Part shown: in pieces, positions 12,101 through 19,560 of the stretch
How positions within the stretch are numbered: the stretch's first letter is position 1
How the letters are laid out: each line of letters opens with the position of its first letter
Origin: a virus
Length of the DNA stretch: 21,620 nt
Strand: one strand, 5' to 3'
IMG/VR virus record: IMGVR_UViG_3300025816_000080
Coordinates: 1-21,620 of that record
The notes under the pieces: generated by a model
The model's database searches: none
Told to the model about the DNA's origin: nothing
The model's input: only the letters and a program-made list of their open reading frames with translations
Program-made: the position numbers and the translations under genes

Positions 12101-12592
12101 ATGGAAATAATAGAAATGGATATAAATGAGATTAAACCTTATAAGGATAATCCTAGAGAAATTTCACAAGAAGCAGTTAAAAAAGTTAAAAATTCTATAT
12201 CAGAATTTGGAAATAATCAACCTATCGTAGTAGATCAAAATAATGTTATTGTTGTAGGTCATACTAGATGGAAAGCATTAAAACAGCTTAATAAAACTAA
12301 AGCTTTTGTAATTAAAAAAGAATTTGATAAAAATAAGGCAGTTGCTTATAGAATTATGGACAATAGATCAGGTGCTGAATCTAAATGGGATAAACAATTA
12401 CTTATGTCCGAGTTGCAAGTTTTAAAAGATGATAAGTTTGATTTAGATTTAACAGGCTTTGATGCTTTAGAACTAAAAGACATTATGTTAGATAAAGATT
12501 TATTTGAACCTACAGATAAAGACGATCAAGGAAAGCTAGATCAAGACACTAAAGAAGTATGTCTAGAATGTGGCCAAGTTATTAATGGATAA
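12101..12592 (+). CDS. ParB/Srx-like domain protein
   Basis: A 163-residue protein with a ParB N-terminal fold: KPYKDNPRE at 12-20, KNSISEFGNNQPIVVD at 30-45, and the GHTRWKA box at 53-59. A helical segment with RIMDNRSGAESKWDKQLL follows, the region that in many phages leads into a fused DNA methylase. Here no methylase follows; instead the protein ends with VCLECGQVING, half of a possible zinc ribbon (Cys154, Cys157). Recent work assigns CTP binding or nuclease activity to some ParB-like folds; which holds here is unknown. The following Mom-like gene starts within its end, so the two are likely made together and may act on DNA modification. Confidence 0.78.
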   Translation: MEIIEMDINEIKPYKDNPREISQEAVKKVKNSISEFGNNQPIVVDQNNVIVVGHTRWKALKQLNKTKAFVIKKEFDKNKAVAYRIMDNRSGAESKWDKQLLMSELQVLKDDKFDLDLTGFDALELKDIMLDKDLFEPTDKDDQGKLDQDTKEVCLECGQVING

Positions 12593-13172
12593 AGGATTGT
12601 TTATTGATTATTGTAGTTATGAAGCTTCTAAATATGCAGTATTAAATTATCATTACTCTAAAGCCATGCCATCTGGAAAATTAGTTAGATTTGGAGTTTG
12701 GGAAGATAAAGAATTTATAGGTTCAGTTTTATTCGGCTCTGGGGCTAACCCTAATATGTCTAAAGTAGTTAATCTTACACCTTATGAAGTATGTGAGTTA
12801 GTTAGAGTTGCTTTAAATAAGCATAAAAACCCTGTATCTAAAATAGTTTCATTTTGTATGAAGAAATTAAAAAAAGATTTTCCTAATATAAAAGCAGTAG
12901 TAAGTTATGCTGACCCTATACAAAATCATAAAGGTAAAATATATCAGGCTATGAATTGGCTATATTTAGGCGAAACTAAAACTGCTACTCACTATATGCT
13001 AGATGGTAAATTTTATCATTCTAGATCACTAAATCAAAAAAATAGAGAAAATGAGACATTTGATAGAAGTGCTTATGAAAAAGTTTATTTAAAAAAGTAT
13101 AAATATATTTACTTATTTGATAAAGGATTAAAGAAACAATTAAATGAAACATTAAAACAATATATTGCGTAG
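12570..13172 (+). CDS. Mom-like DNA modification protein (GNAT-like fold)
   Basis: A 200-residue protein with the order of conserved blocks seen in Mom-type phage proteins: YHYSKAMPSG (27-36), FGVWEDKEFIGSVLFGSGA (41-59), ELVRVAL (76-82), PVSKIVSF (88-95), VVSYADP (110-116) and GKIYQAMNWLYLG (122-134). Mom of phage Mu changes adenine to N6-methylcarbamoyl-adenine, shielding phage DNA from restriction enzymes. The family is GNAT-like. Two starts are possible: ATG 12570, or ATG 12585, which overlaps the ParB stop by 8 bases; neither has a strong ribosome site. Product chemistry is inferred by family; the modified base in this phage is unknown. It is the last coding gene before the terminase block. 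Confidence 0.72.
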   Translation: MAKLLMDKGLFIDYCSYEASKYAVLNYHYSKAMPSGKLVRFGVWEDKEFIGSVLFGSGANPNMSKVVNLTPYEVCELVRVALNKHKNPVSKIVSFCMKKLKKDFPNIKAVVSYADPIQNHKGKIYQAMNWLYLGETKTATHYMLDGKFYHSRSLNQKNRENETFDRSAYEKVYLKKYKYIYLFDKGLKKQLNETLKQYIA

Positions 13173-13237
13173 GCTTTAGAAAGGCTAGGTGGTACCCCCA
13201 TTTAGATAGATGGTGCAATTCCAATCCCTACGCTCCA
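13167..13237 (+). other. tRNA-like structured element before small terminase
   Basis: GCGTAGG (13167-13173) pairs perfectly with CCTACGC (13227-13233), which is followed by T and CCA as in a tRNA 3' end. Inside is GGTGCAATTCC, close to a T-loop, and AGGTGGTA, close to a D-loop. A full cloverleaf cannot be made: the T stem needs a bulge (GATGG against CCAATC), no D stem is found, and the middle is about six bases short. It may be a decayed tRNA, a tRNA-like RNA, or a DNA site near the packaging genes. The 5' arm overlaps the stop of the Mom-like gene. Confidence 0.4.
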
Positions 13238-13275
13238 CACTTGAAATAAAGTTAAAAAAGGACATAATAAGGCAT

Positions 13276-13617
13276 ATGGCGAGACCAATGAAAAAAATAG
13301 ATGAAGAAGCAGTGAAGAAATTAGCACAATTACATTGCACTTTTGACGAGATTGCAGAATTTTGTGAGGTATCTACAAAGACTTTACAAAGGCATTATGT
13401 CCACCTTATAAAAAAGGGACGAGAGATGGGCAGAATAAGTTTAAGGAGAGCACAATTTGAGAAAGCTTTATCAGGTAATGTTGTTATGCAGATATGGTTA
13501 GGAAAGCAACATTTAGATCAAAGAGATAAGATAGAACAAACAAACTTTAATGAGCCTTTACCACTAATTATAAATGCTAAACCAGAAGAAATAGAAGATG
13601 TCAAAAAAAAAGGGTAA
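13276..13617 (+). CDS. Terminase small subunit-like protein
   Basis: A 113-residue protein starting MARPMKKID. I prefer this start (13276) to the in-frame ATG at 13210 because a TAAGG site lies just ahead and the extra 22 residues fall in the structured non-coding stretch. Residues 21-43 form a helix-turn-helix (TFDEIAEFCEVSTKTLQRHY). The RRAQFEKALSGNVVMQIWLGKQHLDQRDK block at 58-85 is what I know from small terminase subunits of many marine and proteobacterial phages. The protein selects phage DNA for packaging and stimulates the large subunit at 15182. Eight short genes stand between the two subunits. Confidence 0.75.
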   Translation: MARPMKKIDEEAVKKLAQLHCTFDEIAEFCEVSTKTLQRHYVHLIKKGREMGRISLRRAQFEKALSGNVVMQIWLGKQHLDQRDKIEQTNFNEPLPLIINAKPEEIEDVKKKG

Positions 13618-13750
13618 TGTATTTGGTGCAGTTATTGAGTACACTAAAACAGAAAAAGGTACATCTATTGGCAGAAGAAAGATTACATCAACTATGAATA
13701 AAAATAAACGCAGACAACAGAAAGCAAAGTATCGTGGACAAGGAAAATAA
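13598..13750 (+). CDS. 50-residue basic protein
   Basis: A 50-residue gene overlapping the end of the small terminase gene by 20 bases and the next gene by 17. The product (start MSKKKGNVFGAVIEYTK) has a GTSIGRRKITSTMNKNKRR middle and a KYRGQGK end. I recall similar GTSIGR...MNKxKRRxxKxYRGQGR proteins in marine phages, function unknown. The strong positive charge suggests nucleic acid contact. Start choice is the only ATG that fits. Confidence 0.6.
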   Translation: MSKKKGNVFGAVIEYTKTEKGTSIGRRKITSTMNKNKRRQQKAKYRGQGK

Positions 13751-13949
13751 GAGAAGCAACTTCTACCCAACAGGCGAGATAATAGATTATAGTTTGCCTC
13801 AATCATTTACTAAAGCATTAAAGGGTGCTTCATGTGGAGATTGTGGGCTTTATAGTAATGCTAGATCGTTTTGTGGTAGATGGGGTGCAAAAGGTGTTAA
13901 AGATACTTATGTATGCCACGAATGGAGAAAAAGGTTTTTTAAAAGATAG
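13734..13949 (+). CDS. Small four-cysteine protein (zinc or Fe-S finger-like)
   Basis: A 71-residue protein beginning at GTG 13734. Four cysteines (Cys34, Cys37, Cys47, Cys61) in SCGDCGLY, SFCGRWG and YVCHEW suggest a metal site; in marine phages I recall similar CgnCr..C..w..V..vC..W proteins of unknown role, with spacing like high-potential iron-sulphur proteins. The end is basic (RKRFFKR). Its start overlaps the preceding gene. No function is established. Confidence 0.6.
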   Translation: MDKENKRSNFYPTGEIIDYSLPQSFTKALKGASCGDCGLYSNARSFCGRWGAKGVKDTYVCHEWRKRFFKR

Positions 13950-13969
13950 TTTTGTGATATTTATGCCAC

Positions 13970-14251
13970 ATGGCTAAATTTAAAGGTAGAACTGTAAAAC
14001 TTAACAAACCCATGCGTGGGGATGTAAAAAAATTTAAAGTATTCGTAAAGAATCGTAAAACAGGCAGAGTAGTCAAAGTTAATTTTGGCGATAAAAAGCT
14101 ATCTATTAAAAAGAATATTCCAGCGAGAAAAAGATCATTCATGGCGAGGTTTCGTCCCATCTTGGCTAAAGCTAAAAGATCAGGAAAACAACTTAATACA
14201 ACTCCTGTATATTGGGCAGTAAGATCATGGCAAAAAGGCTTTAAATTATAA
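13970..14251 (+). CDS. Stand-alone protein related to a prohead-protease-linked domain
   Basis: A 93-residue basic protein with FKGRTVKLNKP, VVKVNFGD at 34-41, PARKRSFMARF at 51-61 and YWAVRSW at 81-87. The same order (LNKP..., kKF.V.vk....VvkVnFGDp, PARRkSFrARH..C, YWSC..W) is seen, to my memory, in small marine phage proteins and as a domain attached to capsid proteases. In those versions Cys residues are present near the ARH and YWSC motifs; here they are replaced (ARF, YWAV), so a metal site seems lost. It lies among head-region genes. Exact role unknown. Confidence 0.6.
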   Translation: MAKFKGRTVKLNKPMRGDVKKFKVFVKNRKTGRVVKVNFGDKKLSIKKNIPARKRSFMARFRPILAKAKRSGKQLNTTPVYWAVRSWQKGFKL

Positions 14252-14340
14252 TGGATAAGATCGTTTATAAATTCTTTGGTATAATAGATAATTGTTTTGC
14301 ATGGGTAGAAAGTAAATTTAAAAAAAAGAAAAAGAAATAA
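14251..14340 (+). CDS. 29-residue peptide with basic tail
   Basis: A 29-residue frame starting in TAATG overlap with the preceding gene. The product (start MDKIVYKFFGIID) has an aromatic amphipathic front and a tail of seven lysines broken only by Phe. It ends one base before the next small gene. The tight junctions in a dense operon support it, but size makes it uncertain. A membrane-surface peptide is plausible. Confidence 0.42.
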   Translation: MDKIVYKFFGIIDNCFAWVESKFKKKKKK

Positions 14341-14341
14341 T

Positions 14342-14425
14342 ATGGGTAGGATTATGAACTATTATTTTACAGGAATGTTGATCTTAGGTTTTGTATTTCT
14401 CGCCTTATGTGTGAAACCATTATGA
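14342..14425 (+). CDS. 27-residue single-helix membrane peptide
   Basis: A 27-residue frame with a strong hydrophobic helix (YYFTGMLILGFVFLALCV) between short polar ends. Its TGA overlaps the ATG of the next gene (ATGA), which helps fix that gene's start at 14422. An internal Met at codon 5 could also be the start. The only support is overlap and composition. It may act in the envelope, for example in lysis timing. Confidence 0.42.
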   Translation: MGRIMNYYFTGMLILGFVFLALCVKPL

Positions 14426-14784
14426 AAATATCTGACAATACATCTGTTGCTATGCCAATTAAAAACATGGTTGGAATTGTTATTGCTGTTGCTATGGGTG
14501 TCTTTGCATATACAGAAGTTACAGCCAGACTTACAAGTTTAGAGACATCAAGAGAATTATTCCAAGCTGATCTACTTAAAAAATCTGAGCAACTACCAAC
14601 TGATCAAGAACAATATATGTTGATAGAAGATTTATATAAGACAACAGAAAAATTAGAATTAACTCAAGAACAAAACATGACTAATAAAGTTAATATACAA
14701 TTTTTAAGAGATCAATTAGATAAAGCATTAGATGATGTTGAGCATTTAAAAGATAAGGTAAGACAAAATGGAAACAATTATTAG
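14422..14784 (+). CDS. Membrane-anchored coiled-coil protein
   Basis: A 120-residue protein starting MKISDNTSVAMPIKN, with a membrane helix at about 13-31 (NMVGIVIAVAMGVFAYTEV) and a long helical, Glu/Lys/Gln-rich C-terminal part with coiled-coil pattern (EHLKDKV, LDKALDDVEHL). I recall this protein type (SVSMPxxNxxxI, KKSEQ, YMLIE) as common in marine phages close to packaging genes, of unknown function; spanin- or holin-like roles have been proposed by shape. The start at 14422 is preferred to 14407 because of the ATGA junction with the preceding small gene. Confidence 0.62.
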   Translation: MKISDNTSVAMPIKNMVGIVIAVAMGVFAYTEVTARLTSLETSRELFQADLLKKSEQLPTDQEQYMLIEDLYKTTEKLELTQEQNMTNKVNIQFLRDQLDKALDDVEHLKDKVRQNGNNY

Positions 14785-14995
14785 TAGTGTGGTTGCATTG
14801 TGTATGTTTGTTGCTGGAGAACTACAAGAACATAGAATCCAAGAGAAAATGTCAGATTGCTTAAAAGGTAAAAGAATTGCTGAAAGAACAAACACAGGAA
14901 ATAATATTGAATATAAGTGTGGAAAAGTACAAGCTGAATTAGAAGAAAATATAGATGGCAGTAAGTCTATTAAAAAGATAGTGTCTAAACAATGA
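14768..14995 (+). CDS. Small protein with N-terminal membrane anchor
   Basis: A 75-residue protein with an N-terminal hydrophobic helix (ISSVVALCMFVAGEL) followed by a charged part with two cysteines (MSDCLKGKRIAER..., YKCGKVQAEL). It could be a signal anchor. I recall conserved relatives (SDCLKxKRIAxR, CGxVxAEL) in marine phages; function unknown. It overlaps both neighbours by 17 and 4 bases, so it is likely translated with the adjacent membrane proteins. Confidence 0.6.
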   Translation: METIISSVVALCMFVAGELQEHRIQEKMSDCLKGKRIAERTNTGNNIEYKCGKVQAELEENIDGSKSIKKIVSKQ

Positions 14996-15213
14996 AATTT
15001 ATTTTGGTATTCTCTCTATGCTCTGCAATTACAGGATATTGCCAAAACCCCACAGTAGTACAAAAAGATTTTAATTCATGGACAGAATGTGTTAAGGGTG
15101 GTGCAGAGATTACTATAATAACTACAGAAAATTATTCAGAAAGATTTAACAAAGAAAAATTATATATATCTTACTTTTGTAATGAACATAACTCTAACAA
15201 AACCCCAGCATAA
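14992..15213 (+). CDS. Small exported Cys-containing protein
   Basis: A 73-residue protein with a likely signal peptide (MKFILVFSLCSAITG) followed by YCQNP and a NSWTECVKGGA segment, with a further Cys near the end (YFCNEH). After export to the periplasm, pairs of cysteines could form disulphide bonds. Related small SWxxC...FxC proteins occur in marine phages next to the terminase genes, to my memory, without known function. The end overlaps the large terminase gene by 32 bases; this helps place that gene's start. Confidence 0.6.
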   Translation: MKFILVFSLCSAITGYCQNPTVVQKDFNSWTECVKGGAEITIITTENYSERFNKEKLYISYFCNEHNSNKTPA

Positions 15214-16420
15214 AGTTTCATCAAGCAATAAAAGATTTAGAGTATTAGTATCAGGTCGTAGATTTGGTAAAACCTATTTATGTATTACTGAAATGATGAA
15301 GTATGCCACTCAAATAAACAAAAAAATCTGGTATGTAGCACCTACATTTAAAATGGCTAAAGAAATTGTGTGGTCAAACCTTAAAGATATGCTTTCTCAA
15401 TTTAATTGGATAGAAAACATTAATGAATCTAATATGACTATAACAATTAAAAAAACAGGCAGTAAAATATCATTAAAAGGTTGTGATGCTTATGATAGCT
15501 TGAGGGGAGTTGGATTAGACTTTTTAATATTAGACGAATTTGCTGACATTGAGGAAAAGGCTTGGACAGAGGTATTAAGAGCATCTGTATCTGATACTGA
15601 GGGAGATGTACTAATGTGTGGTTCGCCAAAGGGCTATGGTAATTGGTCTTATAGAATGTACCTTAAAGGGCAACAGGGCGACAAGGAGTGGGATTCATTT
15701 CAATTTACTACCTTGCAAGGTGGAATGGTATCAAAAGAAGAAATAGAGCAAGCTAAACAAGATATTGACATTAGAACTTTTAGACAAGAGTTTGAGGGTA
15801 CATTTGAGAACTATGCTGGAAGCGTTTATTATAACTTCCACCCTGTAGAAAGTGTAGTAGATAAACAAATAGATTGGACAAAGCCATTACATATTGGCAT
15901 GGACTTTAATGTGGATCCAATGAGTGCTTGTGTAGGACAAATAGAAAAAGATAAAATATATTTTTTAGATGAAGTAATAATTTATTCAAGCAATACTGAT
16001 GAAATGGTAGAAGAAATTAGAAATAGATATGGAACTAAAATACCTATTTTTATTTACCCAGACCCAGCTTCTAGACAAAGAAAAACTTCTGCTGGTGGTA
16101 GAACTGATTTAAGCATATTACAAAATGCTGGATTTAAAGTTAAATGTAAATTAAAGCACCCAGCTATCCGAGATAGGATAAATGCTGTTAATAGCAAACT
16201 AAAAGATTCTAATGGTAATAGGCATATTTTTGTTTCACAATCGTGTAAAACTATTGTAAAAGGATTGCAACGACAAATTTACAAGGAGAATACGAATATT
16301 CCTGATAAGGAAGATGGCTTTGATCACATGAATGACGCAATAGGCTACATGGTAGATTTTTTAAAACCTCTTACAACTCAGGCAGTATTTTCTAGACCAA
16401 CAAGATGGGCAATAAAATAG
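15182..16420 (+). CDS. terL: Terminase large subunit
   Basis: A 412-residue packaging motor. ATPase domain: Walker A SGRRFGKT at 24-31, Walker B FLILDE at 114-119, coupling motif CGSPKG at 146-151. The C-terminal RNase-H-like nuclease shows GMDFNVDP (Asp241), YPDPAS (Asp294) and DHMNDAIGY (Asp385), the three expected acidic residues. It cuts concatemeric phage DNA and pumps it into the prohead through the portal encoded next. The start at 15182 lacks an obvious ribosome site and is likely coupled to the overlapping upstream gene. The length is normal for the shorter terminases. Type of packaging (cos, pac) cannot be read here. Confidence 0.95.
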   Translation: MNITLTKPQHKVSSSNKRFRVLVSGRRFGKTYLCITEMMKYATQINKKIWYVAPTFKMAKEIVWSNLKDMLSQFNWIENINESNMTITIKKTGSKISLKGCDAYDSLRGVGLDFLILDEFADIEEKAWTEVLRASVSDTEGDVLMCGSPKGYGNWSYRMYLKGQQGDKEWDSFQFTTLQGGMVSKEEIEQAKQDIDIRTFRQEFEGTFENYAGSVYYNFHPVESVVDKQIDWTKPLHIGMDFNVDPMSACVGQIEKDKIYFLDEVIIYSSNTDEMVEEIRNRYGTKIPIFIYPDPASRQRKTSAGGRTDLSILQNAGFKVKCKLKHPAIRDRINAVNSKLKDSNGNRHIFVSQSCKTIVKGLQRQIYKENTNIPDKEDGFDHMNDAIGYMVDFLKPLTTQAVFSRPTRWAIK

Positions 16421-16421
16421 T

Positions 16422-17834
16422 ATGGCATACACAAGAGATCAAGCATTAGACACTCACAAAGACTATTCAGAAACTATAAATAATTGGGAGTATTATATAA
16501 GATCGTATAATGGTGGGTACGACTATATGATTGGTCAATATCTTAATAGATACAACCTTGAATTAGACAACGAATTTAACCAAAGATTGGCTAATACTCC
16601 ATGCGATAATCATTGTAAAAATATCATACAAATTTATTCATCATTTTTATTTAGAGTAAGACCAAGTAGAGATTTTGGCGATATGCAAGATGAACCTAGT
16701 TTAGAATCATTTTTAAAAGATGCTGATCTTGAAGGTAATAATTTAAACTCTGTAATTAAACAAGCACAAAACTATGCATCTATTTATGGTCATTGTTTTT
16801 TAGTGTTAGATAAACCAAATGTAACTACAAACACTAGAGCAGAAGAATTAGATCAAGATATTAGACCATACTTATCAATCGTTACTCCAGAGAATGTTTT
16901 AGATTGGAACTTTCAAAGACAAGTTAATGGTAAGTACGAACTTAACTATTTAAAGATTAGAGAAGAAGTAGATAGAGAGGGTGGTACTTATATGAGAATT
17001 TGGTATCCTGATAGAATAGATACTATTTACATGGCTGAAAGAGAAGAACCTAGATTGATAGATTCTGCACCTAATATGATTGGTAAAATACCAGCAGTTA
17101 TTTTGTACAATTCTAAATCTCATAAAAGAGGAATTGGCCAATCTGATTTAACTGACATAGCTGATTTACAAAAATCTATTTATAATGAGTATTCTGAAAT
17201 GGAACAACTAATTAGATTAACTAACCACCCATCATTAGTAAAAACTCCTAGTGTTAATGCTAGTGCTGGTGCTGGAGCAGTTATAGAAATGCCTGATGAA
17301 ATGGAACCTAATTTAAAACCATATCTATTACAACCATCTGGTCAAAACTTACAAGCTATTATGGATTCAATTAATAATAAAGTTCAATCTATAAATAGAA
17401 TAGCACATACAGGAGCAGTAAGAACTGAAAAGACAGGGATTACTTCTGGTGTAGCTTTACAAACAGAATTTGAATTATTAAATGCTAGACTATCTGAGAA
17501 AGCTGACAACTTACAAATAGCAGAAGAACAACTATTTAGATTATATGCTTTATTTCAAGATACTACATTTGATGGAGAAATTAATTATCCTGATAGTTTC
17601 AATATTAGAGATTATGCTACTGACCTTATGTTCTACCAACAAGCAAAAGCTATTGGTGTTCAATCTCCTACATTATCAAAAGAAATTGACAAAGAAATAG
17701 CAAGAGCAGTAGTTGATGATGATGAAAAATTAAATGATATTTTTGATGAGATAGATGTTAAATCAGAAGTAGGAGAATTTACACAAGACGAGCCACAACA
17801 AGAAGATCAAGAAGTGGAAGAAGAAGAAATTTAA
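16422..17834 (+). CDS. Portal protein
   Basis: A 470-residue protein of the SPP1/P22-type portal superfamily. It has helical YNLELDNEFNQRL and an alpha/beta wing with SIVTPENVLDW. The middle carries GIGQSDLTDIADLQKSIYNEYSEMEQLI, the common stem helix of portals. The C-terminal part holds the crown-like TGAVRTEKTGITSGVALQTEFELL and an acidic tail ending EVEEEEI. Twelve copies would form the ring through which DNA enters. It follows the large terminase by one base and precedes the MuF-type protein, the standard order. The exact portal family is uncertain, but the role is sure from sequence and context. Confidence 0.9.
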   Translation: MAYTRDQALDTHKDYSETINNWEYYIRSYNGGYDYMIGQYLNRYNLELDNEFNQRLANTPCDNHCKNIIQIYSSFLFRVRPSRDFGDMQDEPSLESFLKDADLEGNNLNSVIKQAQNYASIYGHCFLVLDKPNVTTNTRAEELDQDIRPYLSIVTPENVLDWNFQRQVNGKYELNYLKIREEVDREGGTYMRIWYPDRIDTIYMAEREEPRLIDSAPNMIGKIPAVILYNSKSHKRGIGQSDLTDIADLQKSIYNEYSEMEQLIRLTNHPSLVKTPSVNASAGAGAVIEMPDEMEPNLKPYLLQPSGQNLQAIMDSINNKVQSINRIAHTGAVRTEKTGITSGVALQTEFELLNARLSEKADNLQIAEEQLFRLYALFQDTTFDGEINYPDSFNIRDYATDLMFYQQAKAIGVQSPTLSKEIDKEIARAVVDDDEKLNDIFDEIDVKSEVGEFTQDEPQQEDQEVEEEEI

Positions 17835-17837
17835 TGA

Positions 17838-18827
17838 ATGTCAGATATAGTCAAAGAAGCTACAGAATATCGTATCAAGCAAATTGAATTAGCAGAAGCT
17901 AAATATTATAAAACTTTAATAGCTACATTAGATAGAATAGAACGAGAAGTTATTTCATTAGCTAATAGACTTCCTACACAAGATGGAAAATTAATTGAAT
18001 TACAATCAGCTATAGCAATAAGACCAAGAATAAAATTTATTTTAGAAAAAGAATATTTAGCATGGTCAGATACAGTTGTTAGAGAGGGTTTTAATAAACA
18101 AGCTAAACGAATTGAAAAAGCTTTTAAGTTAATTGGTAATATACCACCCGAGTTTCAAGAATTAACAAAGGGCGATCTAGCATTAGTACAAAATTTAAAA
18201 CAACAATATTTTACACAATTTAAAGATGTATCTAATACATTTACAAGAAGATTATCAGAAAAGGTTTATCAAAACACTCTTGTTGGTAGTGATTTTGCAG
18301 TATTAGAAAAGGAACTAAGACAAACCATTAATGGTATTTATGCTAGTGCAGATGACCCAGAAGCACAAAGACTTATAGACTATATAAATGAAAATAAATT
18401 TGATAAATCTAAAAAAGCTTTAGTAGATAAATCAATACAAACATTACAATCTAAATTTGCTAGAGATCGTGCTGGGGAGAACATGAAAAGGTATGCTGGA
18501 CAGATTTTAAATGATTCCTTGAGAGATTTTGACGCAACCCTTAATTTTAATAAGTCAAATGATGCTGGATTAACTTATGTTAAATATTATGGGGATATAA
18601 TACCTACTACTAGAAAGATTTGCAGAAATGTAATTAGTGGGGTATATGATAAGAGGAAAAGTGGACTTTTCACAATTGATGAAGTCAATGAACTATGGGC
18701 AAGGGAAAGTTGGAAAGGCAAGAAGTCTGGAAATCCTTTAGTTGTTCGTGGTGGTTATAATTGTCGGCATCAATGGTCATATGTCAATCCAGATTGGTAT
18801 GACAGTAATGGCGAACTAATAATATAA
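17838..18827 (+). CDS. MuF-like minor head protein
   Basis: A 329-residue protein. The N-terminal two-thirds is helical. The C-terminal part carries TTRKIC at 257-262 and the family hallmark GGYNCRHQW at 305-313, as in the SPP1 gp7/Mu gpF head morphogenesis family. These proteins bind the portal and join the head early in assembly, and some enter the host with DNA. No toxin domain is added at the C-terminus. The start at 17838 follows the portal stop by three bases; an overlapping ATG at 17834 is out of frame. Confidence 0.85.
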   Translation: MSDIVKEATEYRIKQIELAEAKYYKTLIATLDRIEREVISLANRLPTQDGKLIELQSAIAIRPRIKFILEKEYLAWSDTVVREGFNKQAKRIEKAFKLIGNIPPEFQELTKGDLALVQNLKQQYFTQFKDVSNTFTRRLSEKVYQNTLVGSDFAVLEKELRQTINGIYASADDPEAQRLIDYINENKFDKSKKALVDKSIQTLQSKFARDRAGENMKRYAGQILNDSLRDFDATLNFNKSNDAGLTYVKYYGDIIPTTRKICRNVISGVYDKRKSGLFTIDEVNELWARESWKGKKSGNPLVVRGGYNCRHQWSYVNPDWYDSNGELII

Positions 18828-18841
18828 CAATAGGAGAACAA

Positions 18842-19543
18842 ATGTCCGAAGAAAAAACAAATGTTGCACCAGAAGTAGCAACTGAAACACCAAAAGAAGA
18901 AGTAAAAGTAGAAGAAACAAAACAAAATACTTTTACCCAAGAACAATTAGACAACATAATTAAAACAAGACTTGAAGCTGAAAAATCTAAATACGAAAAA
19001 AAACTTCAAGAAGAAGAAAAGCAAAAACAAGAAATTTTAAAACAAGAACAATTAAAAGAAGCTAAGACTAAGCAAGACTTAGAAAAGATTATGCAAGAAA
19101 GACTATCTGAAAAAGAACAAGAACTTTTAAGATATAAAAATCAAATTAAAAAAGAAAAGGTTGATAATTCAATACTATCTGTTGCATCTTCTAATAAAGC
19201 TATTAGCCCAGCACAAGTTGTTGCTTTACTAAAAGATGAAGTTAAGTACACAGATGATGGTCGTATAGAAGTAGTTGATAATAATTCTAATGTACGATAT
19301 AACCCACAAGGAGAACTACTTACAATTGAAGATCGTGTTAAGGAGTTTTTAGATAGCAACCCACATTTCCGTCAAGGGTCGTTGTCTGGTTCAGGAAGCC
19401 AGAGTGCTATTGGTGGTAAAACTGTTAAACCTTTTAATCTACAGGACTTGGACTTAACAAAACCAGAAGATCGTAAAGCCTATGCAGATTATAGGAAGAA
19501 ACGAGATTCAGGTGCTGTTGAGATTAACTTTAATAATAAATAA
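18842..19543 (+). CDS. Capsid scaffolding protein
   Basis: A 233-residue protein with an acidic Pro/Thr/Glu N-terminus, a long charged coiled coil (about 30-110, KYEKKLQEEEKQKQEILKQE pattern), a middle region with ISPAQVVALLKD, and a C-terminus with VKEFLDSNPHFRQGS and a basic-acidic tail. This is the layout of phage scaffold proteins (DUF4355-like). It stands directly before the major capsid gene and has a good AGGAG ribosome site. It likely guides capsid shell assembly and then leaves or is degraded. No protease domain is attached, so exit without cleavage is possible. Confidence 0.83.
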   Translation: MSEEKTNVAPEVATETPKEEVKVEETKQNTFTQEQLDNIIKTRLEAEKSKYEKKLQEEEKQKQEILKQEQLKEAKTKQDLEKIMQERLSEKEQELLRYKNQIKKEKVDNSILSVASSNKAISPAQVVALLKDEVKYTDDGRIEVVDNNSNVRYNPQGELLTIEDRVKEFLDSNPHFRQGSLSGSGSQSAIGGKTVKPFNLQDLDLTKPEDRKAYADYRKKRDSGAVEINFNNK

Positions 19544-19560
19544 ACTTAATAGGTAATAAC

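Noticed and set aside
13167-13237. Calling a functional tRNA gene
   Set aside because: Acceptor stem, T-loop-like part and CCA are present, but D stem and a five-pair anticodon arm cannot be formed and the length is short; kept only as tRNA-like element.
13210-13275. Extended N-terminus of the small terminase from ATG 13210
   Set aside because: The extra 22 residues fall in the structured tRNA-like gap and the ATG 13276 has a better ribosome site and a typical MARPxK start.
13564-13806. Leftward frame opposite the small terminase end and the basic 50-residue gene
   Set aside because: Phe/Cys-rich shadow of Lys-rich sense coding; no ribosome site.
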